The notes: a model not told the origin generated them from the sequence alone. Shown: positions 50,961 through 61,605, counted from the stretch's first letter. The stretch is DNA of 64,000 bases from Tritrichomonas musculus (GCA_039105265.1 JAPFFF010000006.1:1240001-1304000); one strand, 5' to 3'. Made by a program: numbers and translations.

Positions 50961-52049
50961 TTATATCCATTTCTTTATTTTCTCTGGAATTGTTTTTTGT
51001 TTTGACCAATATTCAATTTCCATTAATGATAATTTGGTCGGATTTCCTTCTCTTAAATTGGAACTAGGAATGAAATCAGTTGAACCATCAGTCCAAATAA
51101 TATGGTATTTATTTTTCTTTACATTATATGAAACTATTTTTTCGATTTCACCTCTTTTTCCTCCTTTAATTGTTTCAGCTAATGGAATTCTTTCATTTTT
51201 ATCTTTTATTAATCCATAACCAGGCATTTTATCAACCGATTCATCTTTTGATTTAATCAGAAATTGATTTCCTGATTTAGAGTCAATAATATAATTTACT
51301 TTTGATACATTCTTTCGTTTTTTACTAAATGGACTTTTTTCAAAAACTAATCTAACCTTTTCATTTGCATTGAAATCATATGGATTTATTTGTAATTTTT
51401 CTTTAATATATCGTTTTTCATCTTCTTCTGTAAAATCATTTGGTGCTTTATATTTGAGTGATTTATGAGGTGAGTTGTTATAGGTATCAATTAATTCAGT
51501 CATCTCATCTTCATCAATATATCTATTTTCTCCAACAAGGTCTCTTATTGTTCTCATCAATCGATTTATTATACCAAGTACATTATGATTATTATCTTCG
51601 GTCGTTCTATAAACAACATTATGATTCTTCATGAATTCCAGAACATCATTTGATAAATATGCTTTGTCTTGATCAGAAGTAATTGAATATACATCATCAA
51701 CCTCATCAAAAAACTTTTCTAATGCCTTCAAAATAGTTTTACTTCCTTTTCCTTTTAATGGATATGAATAAGCTTTTCTAGTATTGATATTAATTAAAAT
51801 CAAATAATTTAATCCATCTTTCTTTTTGTCATTAATAAATGTATCCATCTGATATCCATTCAATTCTTTAGAAACAATTGGCATAAATTTAGCTTTTGGA
51901 ACTTTTATGTCATGTATCACTTTCTTTCTCAAAAAATCTTTTGCCTCTAATTCAGTAAATCCATATTTTTTCGCTATTGGTACAAACTTTGATGGACTAT
52001 TCCATTTGAATTTATTATGTAGTTCTTCAATCGTTTTAAACTTTCTCAT
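50961..52049 (-). CDS. Retroviral-type integrase of element C
   Basis: This 362-residue protein is an integrase of the Maverick type. The RNase H-like core has a first catalytic Asp in 'YQMDTFIND' (D69), a second in 'ITSDQDKAYLSND' (D126), and the long helix around 'NVLGIINRLMRTIRD'. 'DTYNNSPHKSLKYKAP' then matches the end of the core in chromointegrases. The C-terminus has a chromodomain-like unit ('YNVKKNKYHIIWTDGSTDF'). It would join the element's ends to host DNA, giving a short target duplication. A second, clearly related copy is at 63,212. Confidence 0.85.
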   Translation of the reverse strand: MRKFKTIEELHNKFKWNSPSKFVPIAKKYGFTELEAKDFLRKKVIHDIKVPKAKFMPIVSKELNGYQMDTFINDKKKDGLNYLILININTRKAYSYPLKGKGSKTILKALEKFFDEVDDVYSITSDQDKAYLSNDVLEFMKNHNVVYRTTEDNNHNVLGIINRLMRTIRDLVGENRYIDEDEMTELIDTYNNSPHKSLKYKAPNDFTEEDEKRYIKEKLQINPYDFNANEKVRLVFEKSPFSKKRKNVSKVNYIIDSKSGNQFLIKSKDESVDKMPGYGLIKDKNERIPLAETIKGGKRGEIEKIVSYNVKKNKYHIIWTDGSTDFIPSSNLREGNPTKLSLMEIEYWSKQKTIPEKIKKWI

Positions 52050-52079
52050 TTATTTGTTTTTAAACATATATTAATTTCT

Positions 52080-52639
52080 TGTTGAATGGCATAAATTGCA
52101 TTTCAATATAAAATGTTTCAGTTTCGGGTATTTTCACAGGAATTCTATTGTATCTTCCTGAATAGAATTCAATCCAAAATCTATTATCTGATGAATTTAA
52201 TTTGAAGTACTTTATTGGACTGAATTAGACTTTGCTGTTTCCTAAATAGCCTTTTGATGATTGCTCAGCAATTGAAGAATAAATTTTGCAAGAACATCTA
52301 TCCCAAACATCTTCAAACACAATTTCTCTCATCCATTTACCTTCAAATCTTTCAACATTACCTTTTTTATCTTCAATTGGACTATTTAAATCCATATATT
52401 TATTTGGATTATTTTGAAAAGATTCATACCTAACATTCATAATATCAGCAAAATCATATAAACGATTCAATGAATTGTCTTGAACACCATTTTCAAAAGG
52501 TCTTATTCGAAAACTAATTGAAAAATCAATATAAAATAAATTATCTTGCTTATTTAAATAATTTGTGTCTTCATTTAATGGTGAATAGATTGTTTCGATA
52601 AATGTATTCTTTTCATAATTGTAATAACCATCCATTCCA
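52080..52639 (-). pseudogene. Remnant of the 61,950-type structural gene, element C
   Basis: The readable residues ('ISFRIRPFENGVQDNSLNRLYDF' region, in part 'SFRIRPFENG', and 'KWMREIVFEDVWDRCSCKIYSS') match the C-terminal third of the gene at 61,950-63,164 in element E. Both genes lie directly upstream of integrase. Here the end of element D at 52,640 lies within the gene. It is broken. Confidence 0.7.
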
Positions 52640-52888
52640 AGTAGTATATACTAGTCGGTTTCCGCGGGGCATGGCTCCCCACGCGTCAACACGAACTAGT
52701 TAAAAAAAAAAAAATAAAAATAAAAATAAAAAAATTTAAAAAAAAAATTTCTTCTTTTTCTTTTCATGTTATCCCACCCACCCACCTCAAAGCTCACCAT
52801 TTATGAAACGGCACATGTACCCCACCCCACAACCGCCCATCTATGAAACGGCACAGGTACCAGCCCCGAGAATCTCGTACCTACCTCC
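52640..52888. repeat. Polinton terminal region (copy in element D)
   Basis: Nearly identical to 35,160-35,397: AGTAGTATAT, two ACTAGT sites at 52,650-52,655 and 52,695-52,700 around a GC hairpin, then A-rich and CCCACC-rich parts. Confidence 0.75.
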
Positions 52889-54241
52889 TTATAATGAATG
52901 TATTTCATTCTTGGTATTATCTTCAGCTAAGATACCATTTGATGAAAAGAATGACCCACCAATCAATATGAAATTATTTGTTGGATTGACCATTAAATTG
53001 TTACCATTTAATGGAAATTCATTATTGTTTAACCAGATCTTATTTGATTCGTATTGATATTCATAAGTAGGTGTATTTTTAACATTGAATGATATAATAA
53101 TTATAATTTCTTTTTCACTGGCAACATTATTTTTGTTTTCATGATATGTCAAATAGAGGGTTGCCTCATATGCATCAAATGGTTGTTCGAATTGGTAACG
53201 AATGCTAGTACTATTTGGTACGCTGAATGTATACTTAATTCGCGTTAATCTATTCGCTAATGCAGTTAACCTAGCTTCCATTGCTGCTATAGTATCTTTT
53301 AATGCGATATTTTCATTTTCTAATGTCTCTATCCTACCTATAAGTACTTCTAGACCTTCATTAGCTTCATCCACAGTAGGGTAGTTATCAAACTCTGCCT
53401 CTAGCTCATTGACCTTCTCAGCTAACAACTTGAAACAAGGCTTGAGTGAGTCCCTAAACATATTACTGATATCCATAGCACCACTTAATGTCAAGGTTCC
53501 AGTATCAGGGTTATCATTCTCATCAGTAAAAGGTAGTTCATCAAGTTGCTTATACTCCTCTTCACACCAGGTAATTATAGGTGTAATATCTTTGGTTATG
53601 CTTCTTGCTGTAGTACCTGACATGAAGTTAATGCTATTTCTAACCAAATCACTCATACCTTTGGTTGACTTACGCGAAAATAACCTTTTAAAGAATCCTC
53701 CACCTTTTATGGTAGGAAAGCTTATACCATCTGGAAATAGCTGCATACCAATAGAACCTATTGATCCAGCAGTACCTGCAACTCCAAAAGCTAATGCTGT
53801 CCATGAGACTATACGTAAATTATCTACATCATCCTCCAGATGTTGAGTAACTTGTTCAGTCCTTGATACTCTACCCTTTAAGCTTTCCATAACAGTGTTC
53901 ATTTCGTTAACATCATAGCTAATAACATCTACATTATTGGTAACTAAGTTTAAATCACTCCTCATAGTAGTAATATTATCAGCAGTAATTATCTTAGAGG
54001 AGGTAATATTATAATCAGTATATAAGGTTGTTGCCCCATTAGGATTTGGGGATACTTCATAAAATTGCTGCTTAATGATATACTCGAATGGGTTAGTAGT
54101 TGAATCCCAATGAACCTCATCTATTGGGTCAACATATTCATCAGCTAAATATATCTTAATATCCCTTGAGTCATTAGTAGTCGAAGCTGCATATGTATAT
54201 TCAAGCTGTTCACATGAATCAAGCACACCATGTAAGAACAA
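52889..54241 (-). CDS. Fibre-like protein of element D (left gene)
   Basis: About 450 readable residues. In order they show the shared 'QQFYE', 'YTDYNITSSKII' and 'TMRSDLN' module (nt about 53,955-54,100), a coiled coil, a hydrophobic Gly/Ala-rich segment ('ALAFGVAGTAGSIGSIG'), a further shared stretch 'SGAMDISNMFRDSLKPCFK', a second coiled coil ('IGRIETLENENIALK') and a beta-rich end. Coiled coil plus beta-rich tip is how trimeric fibres are built. The element A segments at 35,398 and 39,301 are its relatives. The true start is uncertain, since the first codon is TTG. Confidence 0.55.
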   Translation of the reverse strand: MFLHGVLDSCEQLEYTYAASTTNDSRDIKIYLADEYVDPIDEVHWDSTTNPFEYIIKQQFYEVSPNPNGATTLYTDYNITSSKIITADNITTMRSDLNLVTNNVDVISYDVNEMNTVMESLKGRVSRTEQVTQHLEDDVDNLRIVSWTALAFGVAGTAGSIGSIGMQLFPDGISFPTIKGGGFFKRLFSRKSTKGMSDLVRNSINFMSGTTARSITKDITPIITWCEEEYKQLDELPFTDENDNPDTGTLTLSGAMDISNMFRDSLKPCFKLLAEKVNELEAEFDNYPTVDEANEGLEVLIGRIETLENENIALKDTIAAMEARLTALANRLTRIKYTFSVPNSTSIRYQFEQPFDAYEATLYLTYHENKNNVASEKEIIIIISFNVKNTPTYEYQYESNKIWLNNNEFPLNGNNLMVNPTNNFILIGGSFFSSNGILAEDNTKNEIHSL

Positions 54242-54247
54242 CCATAC

Positions 54248-55486
54248 CTAGTCTCCTCCATTGCCTTCTTTTCCAGTAGGTCGAACTGAGAACCTATTTG
54301 CATTTTTAGAACCTTCAAGGGTAATATCAAGGTAGAGTTCATCAATAGCACTAGTTTCTAATTTTTTAGTAGCATTATTCATCTTATAGCACCTTATTGC
54401 TTCAATATCATATCCATCTTTTGTACCTCCTTGACTTGTTTGAAAGCCTAGACCATATTTCGAAAAAGGTTCTATCTCCCCTGTCTTTAATTTTACAAAA
54501 CAGTCTATTTTGCACTTACCTCCATGAATCATGTAATGTAGTAGGTTATCAGGAGAGTAGTCATTAGGCTTATTAATCAGTTTCATGTTCCTCTCACTCC
54601 TCTTGACTTGTATGTAGGTACCATCTTCACCATACTCATTCTCCTTATTTAATCCATTAACTAATCTACCATTGATATGACCATGTATGTTATCACCTAC
54701 CCATTTTGTACCATCCCATGATAAAAACCACTTATTACCAAAACAATACTCATTAAACCTAAACTCTAAGTCATTAGGTATAGTATATCCTGTATCTATG
54801 TTCCATTGAAGTAACCAATATTTCTTGTTATCTATCACAACCTGACTAGTTGATGTAGGCTTATATAAGTATAGTACATCACTTTTACGTAAACTTAATG
54901 CATTATCAGCTTTTATTATAGAACACTTTATTGCCTTCTCTGTCTGTAAAGAATCAGTTATATATTCATTCATTATGCTCAACTCCCCATTCAGCCACAA
55001 GGTATATGGGTTGAAGTCTAGTTTACTATCAAAAGCTATATTCATATATCCCATAATGGTACTATTATTTATACTGCATCCATTACTACTTTTAGTTATC
55101 AAAGGAGAGTATACTTGACCATCCTTAACATATATGTAGAACTCCTTGACTAAATTACCACTTGTATCATATACTATATTCTTCCTCAAGACAACTTTAA
55201 ATATATTAGTCTGGGTTTTTATTCCATTGAGCTTATTCATGAAGTCTTCAGGCAAGTTAACAAACTTAAGGATATTGTAAGTTGTTGTTGAAGACTCAAA
55301 TGATACATACTGTATATTTTTATTTTTAATATCAACTTCTGGTAAACCTTCGACCTCATTAAATAAATGACCTGTCTGCACATAGTTATCTAAGTCACCC
55401 AAGGTTAATAACTGGCTACCTTTTCGAGTAGCATCCCCTATCTTAAACTGTATATCTCCTTTAAATCTTGTAGTAGTATCACTCAT
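54248..55486 (-). CDS. Fibre-like protein of element D (middle gene)
   Basis: From the ATG at 55,486 ('MSDTTTRFKGDIQFKIGD') the protein is 412 residues, beta-rich and without membrane spans. The start resembles the repeating 'F.IGD' openings of phage tail proteins. A module with 'LYLYKPT', 'LEFRFNEYCFG' and 'LSWDGTKWVGDN' (nt about 54,690-54,880) is shared with the 1,712-residue neighbour. The gene lies 19 bases after the stop of that neighbour, so both may be transcribed together. Confidence 0.6.
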   Translation of the reverse strand: MSDTTTRFKGDIQFKIGDATRKGSQLLTLGDLDNYVQTGHLFNEVEGLPEVDIKNKNIQYVSFESSTTTYNILKFVNLPEDFMNKLNGIKTQTNIFKVVLRKNIVYDTSGNLVKEFYIYVKDGQVYSPLITKSSNGCSINNSTIMGYMNIAFDSKLDFNPYTLWLNGELSIMNEYITDSLQTEKAIKCSIIKADNALSLRKSDVLYLYKPTSTSQVVIDNKKYWLLQWNIDTGYTIPNDLEFRFNEYCFGNKWFLSWDGTKWVGDNIHGHINGRLVNGLNKENEYGEDGTYIQVKRSERNMKLINKPNDYSPDNLLHYMIHGGKCKIDCFVKLKTGEIEPFSKYGLGFQTSQGGTKDGYDIEAIRCYKMNNATKKLETSAIDELYLDITLEGSKNANRFSVRPTGKEGNGGD

Positions 55487-55505
55487 TTTAGTTAAATAAA
55501 ACTTC

Positions 55506-58500
55506 TCATTCGATGTTAGCACATTTAGCTTCAAGTGCTGCAAGTCTTGCCTCAAGAGTATCAATATATGCATCCTTCTGGTCTATCATTTCCTTCACTT
55601 CTACTTTAGTAATATAAGCAGTCATATTTATATCTTCTAATGGATGTTTTGTACTTGACTTATTTTCAAGCTCTTTGATTTTCTCGCTCATGAATGCTAT
55701 TGTACCCTTTAAAGTATCGCGATATGTCTTTGCAATATTAATACATGTATCAAATGAAACCATCATCTTATCAGCATCCTTCATTGTTATTTCAAGTTCA
55801 GGTTCATCATCTGTTTCTTCATGATATGCCCATGCAAGAATCTTTTCTAATACATCTTCCTCTGCTAATGTCTCTGGGTTATCATTACGACGGAACCAAC
55901 TTGGAATATTAAATAATCCTATTCTATTTGCTACATATGCTTCTGCTGCTACTCCTGCTATAGCTGCTGCATCACCAGGATGATGTCTAACAAACTGCCA
56001 TTGACCATGTAAGAACCTTCTAGCAACATAACCTACTGCTCCCATAATAACCTGGGTAGTTGCACTTATAACACCATCTTGTTGGTACATTTCTATCACT
56101 CCATTCACAATATTAATTACATGTAGTCTTCTTCTATCTATTGTAGCAACTACATTTCCATTATATAGTACTTGTGTTATTTCTTCACCAGTTGTTTCAT
56201 CTAATGTATCATTAAAAGCTAAAAGATTACCATGAGAATAAATATTATCCATTAGTTCTCCTCTTTGTTCATCACTCATTTGTTCTATCATTCTTGCTGT
56301 AGTTGGTGCTGAATAATCAATAGTAGCAACAATTGGGTCAATAGTCTCTCCTCTATGATGAATAATATTTATCCATGCTTCCATTGTTTGTTCATTCAAG
56401 TAAGGTTCTAATCCAATATCTCCATTTTGTACAAATGGTAGATTTAATCTGTCTTGCATAGATAATTGTTCAATATCTCTCGCTGTGTATGTTGTTCCTT
56501 CCCATTCTATTGACCAATTATTATCAGTAGCTCTATGTATTCTATCTGTCATCTCAATATCAGCTGGTCTTATTAGAGTCCTTCGTTGAAATACATTATT
56601 ATGGATAATGAGTTGGTCATTATAAAACAAATCATACACATTAAACCACTCTCTTCCATGATATTGGATACGTAAAATATCAGGATGATTAGCAACTAAT
56701 GCATTTCGTTCTTCTCTTGTCATATCTGCAATATCTTCTAAGGTATACTGGATTCCAGATATATTGATAACAGGAACTTGATTCCTAAGTGCAATCGTAG
56801 TTGAAGCTGTATTTGTCATTGTAGTCTGTGGTACAGTTATATCTGTTCGAATCTCATCTGTTTCATCTGTAACAACCTGTGGCTGAACTTCTCTATGAGT
56901 TCTCTCTAATGATTGCTCAGTGGTTGTGATAGTATTTGCTGCATTATCAGTATCATTATCAGTTATTGTAATCGAGGATGAATTAATATTTAATGTTTCA
57001 GTTCCATTTGTATGTGGTCTATTCCTAAAGAAGTGTAAGACATTCGAACCAAGTGTAGCAATAGCATTTCCTAACTGAGTCAGTACATGTGTTGTCGAAA
57101 GGACAACCTGTGTAGCTGAGAATGATGAAATAGCTCCAACAACAGGATTTTGAACAGTTGTTGTTATTGGTAAAAATCTTTCCATAGTCATCTTTTCAGC
57201 CTTCAAATCAACATTCACCAAAAACTTACCTTGAAAGCCACTACCTCCATCACCTGGATAACCGCCACCACCACCACCACCTCCTCCACCATTTCCTCCT
57301 GGACCTGCTGGGAAAGGTCTTGTTTGATATGTATTAATAGTTACAGAGTTATTGGACATATTTAATGTTGAAAGGGCACTTGCAATACAAACTGTTGATG
57401 CTAAAATATTTAATATACTATTCGCAACTGCTACACCTTGTTTAATACTATCAGTATATTCATTATACATGGCTTGAATTCTCATTTGTTCAACTAGATT
57501 ATCAACTGTCTGTTTCAATATAGCATAATCATAGGCTAATATATCTGTGATTCCACCAACAACATTTAAGTCTCGACGCATAGTCATGATATTATCAGCC
57601 CATATAATCTTTGATGAATAAATATTATAATCTGTCGATATGGTAGTGCATTTTCTTGGGTCTGGCTCTACTTCATAAAATTGTTGTTGAATAATTATAT
57701 CGAATGGATTAACTTTTACATCAAATTCAAAGAATTCTTTCTCTATATATATTCGAATGTTCTTATGATTAAATCCTTCAATGATTTTAATGGAATGCCT
57801 TTTTTCTCGATGATAATTAAATGATTCGAGACAAGGATTTGACCCATAGGTATGCATAACACCTGAATTAATACAATGAGTAGGATGACAATCCCATTTT
57901 AATTCAGTTATATTTCCATTAATATTTAGGTCAGCATAAACATATAATCCATCATCTGCATTTAATCCACTTGGTGCATCAACATACATTCTAGCTTGTT
58001 CATATTTATATCCATCTTGAGTAAAAGTACCTGAACCACTTGAATCAAAAGTTGCAGTTATTCCTTCACTTAATATGGTTCCATCTTTCTTAACAACCCT
58101 CCAATTGGTAAGATAATCTTTCAAGATATGAGCATAATTATCATCATCAGTTAAATCTTCCTTTATTGTTCCTTTTATCCATCTCCCAATTCTTTCGTTA
58201 TTTTTGATTGTTAAAGCAGGCGCACCGTTATTTGTGTTCATGAATGATATCTTTTCTGTACGCATGTTTTGACAATTATTTCCTGTCCAATTTTTACCAT
58301 CCCATGTTAATTCCCAGTTATGACCAAATAGATAGTCTTTGAATCTAAATACTAAATTTAGTGGTATGTCATAATCTTTATCTATATCCCATCTCATACA
58401 ATAATAATTGGATTCTTCATACGTCTTAGATGGTCTATATAAATATAACTGGTCTGATTCCTTCAAGGTAAAATACTTGGAGTCAGTTGATGGAGTAGAG

Positions 58501-60617
58501 GGAACAACTTCATAGATTGCTTGATATTTGGAGACCAATGAGTTATATTGATTTCGAAATACTTCTAATATATCATCATCAATCTCAATTACAATTTTAT
58601 TTCCATCAGGGTCAACAATATCAAAGCTATTTTCATCATCAGTATTAACAACGTCATTATCATCAACTTCAAGTGTACGAGCATGAGGAGCAGGAGGATG
58701 TCGTGTAATCTTATTTAAAATCCATTGGGCACCTCTTCCTATTGGTTCGAAAAGGGCAGCTATTAGAATTACACATAAACAAAATGCCCCAACGCCTAAA
58801 CCCCCAGCGATTGCATATACAAGTATTACATAAACATACAGAATTAAATCAGAATAACCTCCTATATATTGCCAAAATTGAGCATCTATCCAATTTCCGC
58901 CTATCTGTATAATATTATTAACTAAATTCGGGTAGTTCATGATAAAATCAACTATGAAGTGCCATAAGTTGCTCCAAAATAAAGTAAATGAGCTATAGGC
59001 TATTTTAATCATTCGAATTCCTTCATTCTTTAATTCATCAATTTTGTTATTAAGTCTTGGTGTCAATTCTTTTATCTCATCAATGACCTGATGCAAATCT
59101 ACATCCTTAAAGTCAGCATCTGCATCTTCTCCTCCAATATAAAAGATTACCCCCACTTTTTCATTATCTTTAACAGCTTCATATGCAATATCCACAATAC
59201 TATCAATACCATACCAGATAAAATAAAATAAGTTATATATAATCTTCATAAATTCTTTTGTCGCAAAAGCAATTGTTTTATAAGTTAATTTAATAGGCTG
59301 TTTAGCAAGAGATAGGGTAGTTGAAATGATATTATACAATAAGTCTTTTATCCATCCTATTGTCTTTTGACTATATAACCAAAACTTGGATACTGTTAAT
59401 TTGAGTACTTCTGGTTCTATAATTTTTGGAATCGTATATTCTTCGAGTTTCTTTAATTCATCAATAGGAGGAATTACATAAACCATATCTTCTTTGTTAA
59501 CTAACTCTTTTGGTGGTTCAGTTGGAGTAGGTGTAGGTGTATGGTCTGGAACTGGCTCTGGTGTTGGAGTAGGTGGTGGTGTTTCATCTATTTCTATTTT
59601 AACCTCATGTATTTCTGGTTCGCCAGTTGTTTTATTAATTAGGCACATGGAAGTATTACCACCTGTTAAGTTCAAGAGAGTCTCATAACTTATGGTTTGA
59701 TCATTTAATGCATCTATCCATTTAGTAATATTAGCAGCTGTTGTATTTGTTTTCTCAGCAAAGTCTTTCATGTTATTTATCTTTGTCTCATTGACATCAA
59801 AGATAGTTTCATTAGTAGTTTCATTAACTTTTAAATCTACATATTTAATTGGCTCAATCTCAGTAAAATCAACAGTATTATTTTTTATCCACTTTGATAT
59901 ATTATCATTACTTGTACTTAACTCTTTTATGATAGTTTCCATGTTTTTAGGTTTTATTGTATCTGTTCCATAGGTAATTGCTTTGGTAGTTTCATCTACA
60001 TGTTCGACAATTATTTTTAAGTCCTTTAATGTATTCCAATCGATACTTGGAACAATTGCATTATTAACTTCATCTATATTTTGAATCATTAAATTCATAA
60101 CATCTAACATACCTTTTTGATTCGCTGTTAATGCTTCTATTAACTTCTTATATGTACTAACATCATATTCTTCTTCTATTATATCTTTATCACTTATCTC
60201 TCCAGAAAAATATTTTAAGGTAGCTCCGGGTGCAATACCAGAATCTACATCTTCCCTCATTTTGGTTAAAAAGACTTCTAAATTTTTAGCACTGTCTCTT
60301 AATCTTTCATATAGTTTATTGAGACTAGCACAATATTGTATTTTTGTCGTTAGTGTACCATCAGTATTCCATGTATATATACCTTTGCCTCCCATAATGT
60401 TAAGAGCACCAAAAGACTCTAGCCCATTTTTATCCAGATAGTCACTAACCAATTTTATGTCTATCTCTTCCTTATTATATAAGCAACTGAATTTTGGATA
60501 ATCATTAGGGTCTCCACCTCTTATGATATCGATGTTGTTTTCATCATTAACACTTATCTCTATGTCTTTGTCTTTTAGCTTCTCTGTTTCTCCTGATAAC
60601 AAAGAATAAACTTTAAT
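55506..60617 (-). CDS. Giant fibre-like/surface protein of element D
   Basis: About 1,700 readable residues, reaching the end of element E at 60,618; the first few codons upstream belong to that element. Regions in order: a helical N-terminus; a Pro/Thr-rich hinge ('PPPTPTPEPVPDHTPTPTP', about 360-380); helices; a strong hydrophobic stretch ('LILYVYVILVYAIAGGLG', about 595-630) likely in a membrane; 'LYLYRPS'/'LTWDGKNWTGNN' (shared with 54,248-55,486); the 'QQFYE'/'TDYNI'/'TMRRDLN' module; and a poly-Gly stretch. A final coiled coil ends in 'TLEARLAALEAKC'. The modules, hinge and coiled-coil end suggest a surface fibre or adhesin. Confidence 0.55.
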   Translation of the reverse strand: MKVYSLLSGETEKLKDKDIEISVNDENNIDIIRGGDPNDYPKFSCLYNKEEIDIKLVSDYLDKNGLESFGALNIMGGKGIYTWNTDGTLTTKIQYCASLNKLYERLRDSAKNLEVFLTKMREDVDSGIAPGATLKYFSGEISDKDIIEEEYDVSTYKKLIEALTANQKGMLDVMNLMIQNIDEVNNAIVPSIDWNTLKDLKIIVEHVDETTKAITYGTDTIKPKNMETIIKELSTSNDNISKWIKNNTVDFTEIEPIKYVDLKVNETTNETIFDVNETKINNMKDFAEKTNTTAANITKWIDALNDQTISYETLLNLTGGNTSMCLINKTTGEPEIHEVKIEIDETPPPTPTPEPVPDHTPTPTPTEPPKELVNKEDMVYVIPPIDELKKLEEYTIPKIIEPEVLKLTVSKFWLYSQKTIGWIKDLLYNIISTTLSLAKQPIKLTYKTIAFATKEFMKIIYNLFYFIWYGIDSIVDIAYEAVKDNEKVGVIFYIGGEDADADFKDVDLHQVIDEIKELTPRLNNKIDELKNEGIRMIKIAYSSFTLFWSNLWHFIVDFIMNYPNLVNNIIQIGGNWIDAQFWQYIGGYSDLILYVYVILVYAIAGGLGVGAFCLCVILIAALFEPIGRGAQWILNKITRHPPAPHARTLEVDDNDVVNTDDENSFDIVDPDGNKIVIEIDDDILEVFRNQYNSLVSKYQAIYEVVPSTPSTDSKYFTLKESDQLYLYRPSKTYEESNYYCMRWDIDKDYDIPLNLVFRFKDYLFGHNWELTWDGKNWTGNNCQNMRTEKISFMNTNNGAPALTIKNNERIGRWIKGTIKEDLTDDDNYAHILKDYLTNWRVVKKDGTILSEGITATFDSSGSGTFTQDGYKYEQARMYVDAPSGLNADDGLYVYADLNINGNITELKWDCHPTHCINSGVMHTYGSNPCLESFNYHREKRHSIKIIEGFNHKNIRIYIEKEFFEFDVKVNPFDIIIQQQFYEVEPDPRKCTTISTDYNIYSSKIIWADNIMTMRRDLNVVGGITDILAYDYAILKQTVDNLVEQMRIQAMYNEYTDSIKQGVAVANSILNILASTVCIASALSTLNMSNNSVTINTYQTRPFPAGPGGNGGGGGGGGGGYPGDGGSGFQGKFLVNVDLKAEKMTMERFLPITTTVQNPVVGAISSFSATQVVLSTTHVLTQLGNAIATLGSNVLHFFRNRPHTNGTETLNINSSSITITDNDTDNAANTITTTEQSLERTHREVQPQVVTDETDEIRTDITVPQTTMTNTASTTIALRNQVPVINISGIQYTLEDIADMTREERNALVANHPDILRIQYHGREWFNVYDLFYNDQLIIHNNVFQRRTLIRPADIEMTDRIHRATDNNWSIEWEGTTYTARDIEQLSMQDRLNLPFVQNGDIGLEPYLNEQTMEAWINIIHHRGETIDPIVATIDYSAPTTARMIEQMSDEQRGELMDNIYSHGNLLAFNDTLDETTGEEITQVLYNGNVVATIDRRRLHVINIVNGVIEMYQQDGVISATTQVIMGAVGYVARRFLHGQWQFVRHHPGDAAAIAGVAAEAYVANRIGLFNIPSWFRRNDNPETLAEEDVLEKILAWAYHEETDDEPELEITMKDADKMMVSFDTCINIAKTYRDTLKGTIAFMSEKIKELENKSSTKHPLEDINMTAYITKVEVKEMIDQKDAYIDTLEARLAALEAKCANIE

Positions 60618-61204
60618 AGTAGTATAGTATAGGCTAGGATTCACACTTCACCCCAGCCTACACGCTTCGCCACCAAGCTCAGGTACACCCTCGCTTGGGC
60701 CTCAGCTTCCGGCCAAATACCTACTGAAAAACCTATCGTAAGTATACCCTATCTACATTAGCTAACTTCCCACCCCCGTCCCTCAAGTTCAAGTACATTG
60801 TCGTTTTTCAATATTTCTATTAATTTTTTATACACCACTATACAAATGACCACACCATCAGATTTAAAGATTATTTCCAAGGTATGGAGTGGTTTTTGAG
60901 CTTTCTAATGGTGTTTTTTGAATTCTACACCTGAAAATACGATATTTCTTGTATAGGCACGACCTCGAAATATTGAGTAGAAATTGAGTTAATATTTTCT
61001 CTCAAATATTTTTATGCCAGAAGTATATTTTTTTCTCTCAAATATTTTGAAAAGATTTTATAAAAATATTCTTAAAAAGTTAACTAGACATCAAGATATT
61101 TTAATATTATTTTTCTCTTTTTGAATATAAATTTTTATTATTTTATTATAAATTTTAATTAATTTTTCAAAATTTTGGTCGGACATTTATTAAAATTTTT
61201 GTTT

Positions 61205-61248
61205 GGCCGGACATTGGCCGGACATTGGTTAGACATTGTCCGGACATT
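61205..61248. repeat. 11-bp tandem repeat
   Basis: Four units of GGCCGGACATT with small changes, and a related GGTCGGACATT at 61,177. CCGG-containing repeats stand out in this AT-rich end region. Confidence 0.8.
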
Positions 61249-61605
61249 ACATATTTCCAAAATTTTCATCCAAAATTGAGAAATAAAATTTTTTCCTTTA
61301 AAATTATAATATTTGTGAAAGAAAATTTTATTAATAAATTGATAGATAAAATTTTTTATTATTTTTACAAGTTTATGGTTATAATTTATTAAAATTAATT
61401 TTTATAAAAAATGTCGGACTTTCTATTTTTCGAACCATGTAACTTTCCTCCAAATATTTCCATTGAGCTATGACCCCATACAAGAATATTTTTGGATGGT
61501 TTATTTTTAAAACTAAATTCTGAATATATTATTTGAGTTATTACAATATATTTCAATATTTATTTGGTTTTATTTTTATTCAAAATCGAGTTTCCATCTT
61601 TGTCT

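Larger units (their letters stand above)
45306..52639. mobile_element. Polinton/Maverick element C, capsid-to-integrase block, broken
   Basis: From about 45,306 a polymerase C-terminal region (plus strand) converges with a long minus-strand block: a basic protein, small proteins, an HNH nuclease, capsid protein, a membrane-active-like protein, packaging ATPase, integrase and the start of a further gene. This is the usual Polinton gene set. Element D's end at 52,640 cuts it on the right. It is broken, with roughly four breaks. Its exact left limit is uncertain by some tens of bases. Confidence 0.75.
52640..60617. mobile_element. Polinton/Maverick element D, left part with large fibre-like genes
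   Basis: The left end AGTAGTATATACTAGTCGG at 52,640 matches element A's end exactly and lies within a gene of element C. It carries three minus-strand fibre-like genes and is itself interrupted at 60,618 by the end of element E. At least one gene is affected by that insertion, and about one other break seems likely. Close similarity to element A over the first 700 bases points to a young family. Confidence 0.7.
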
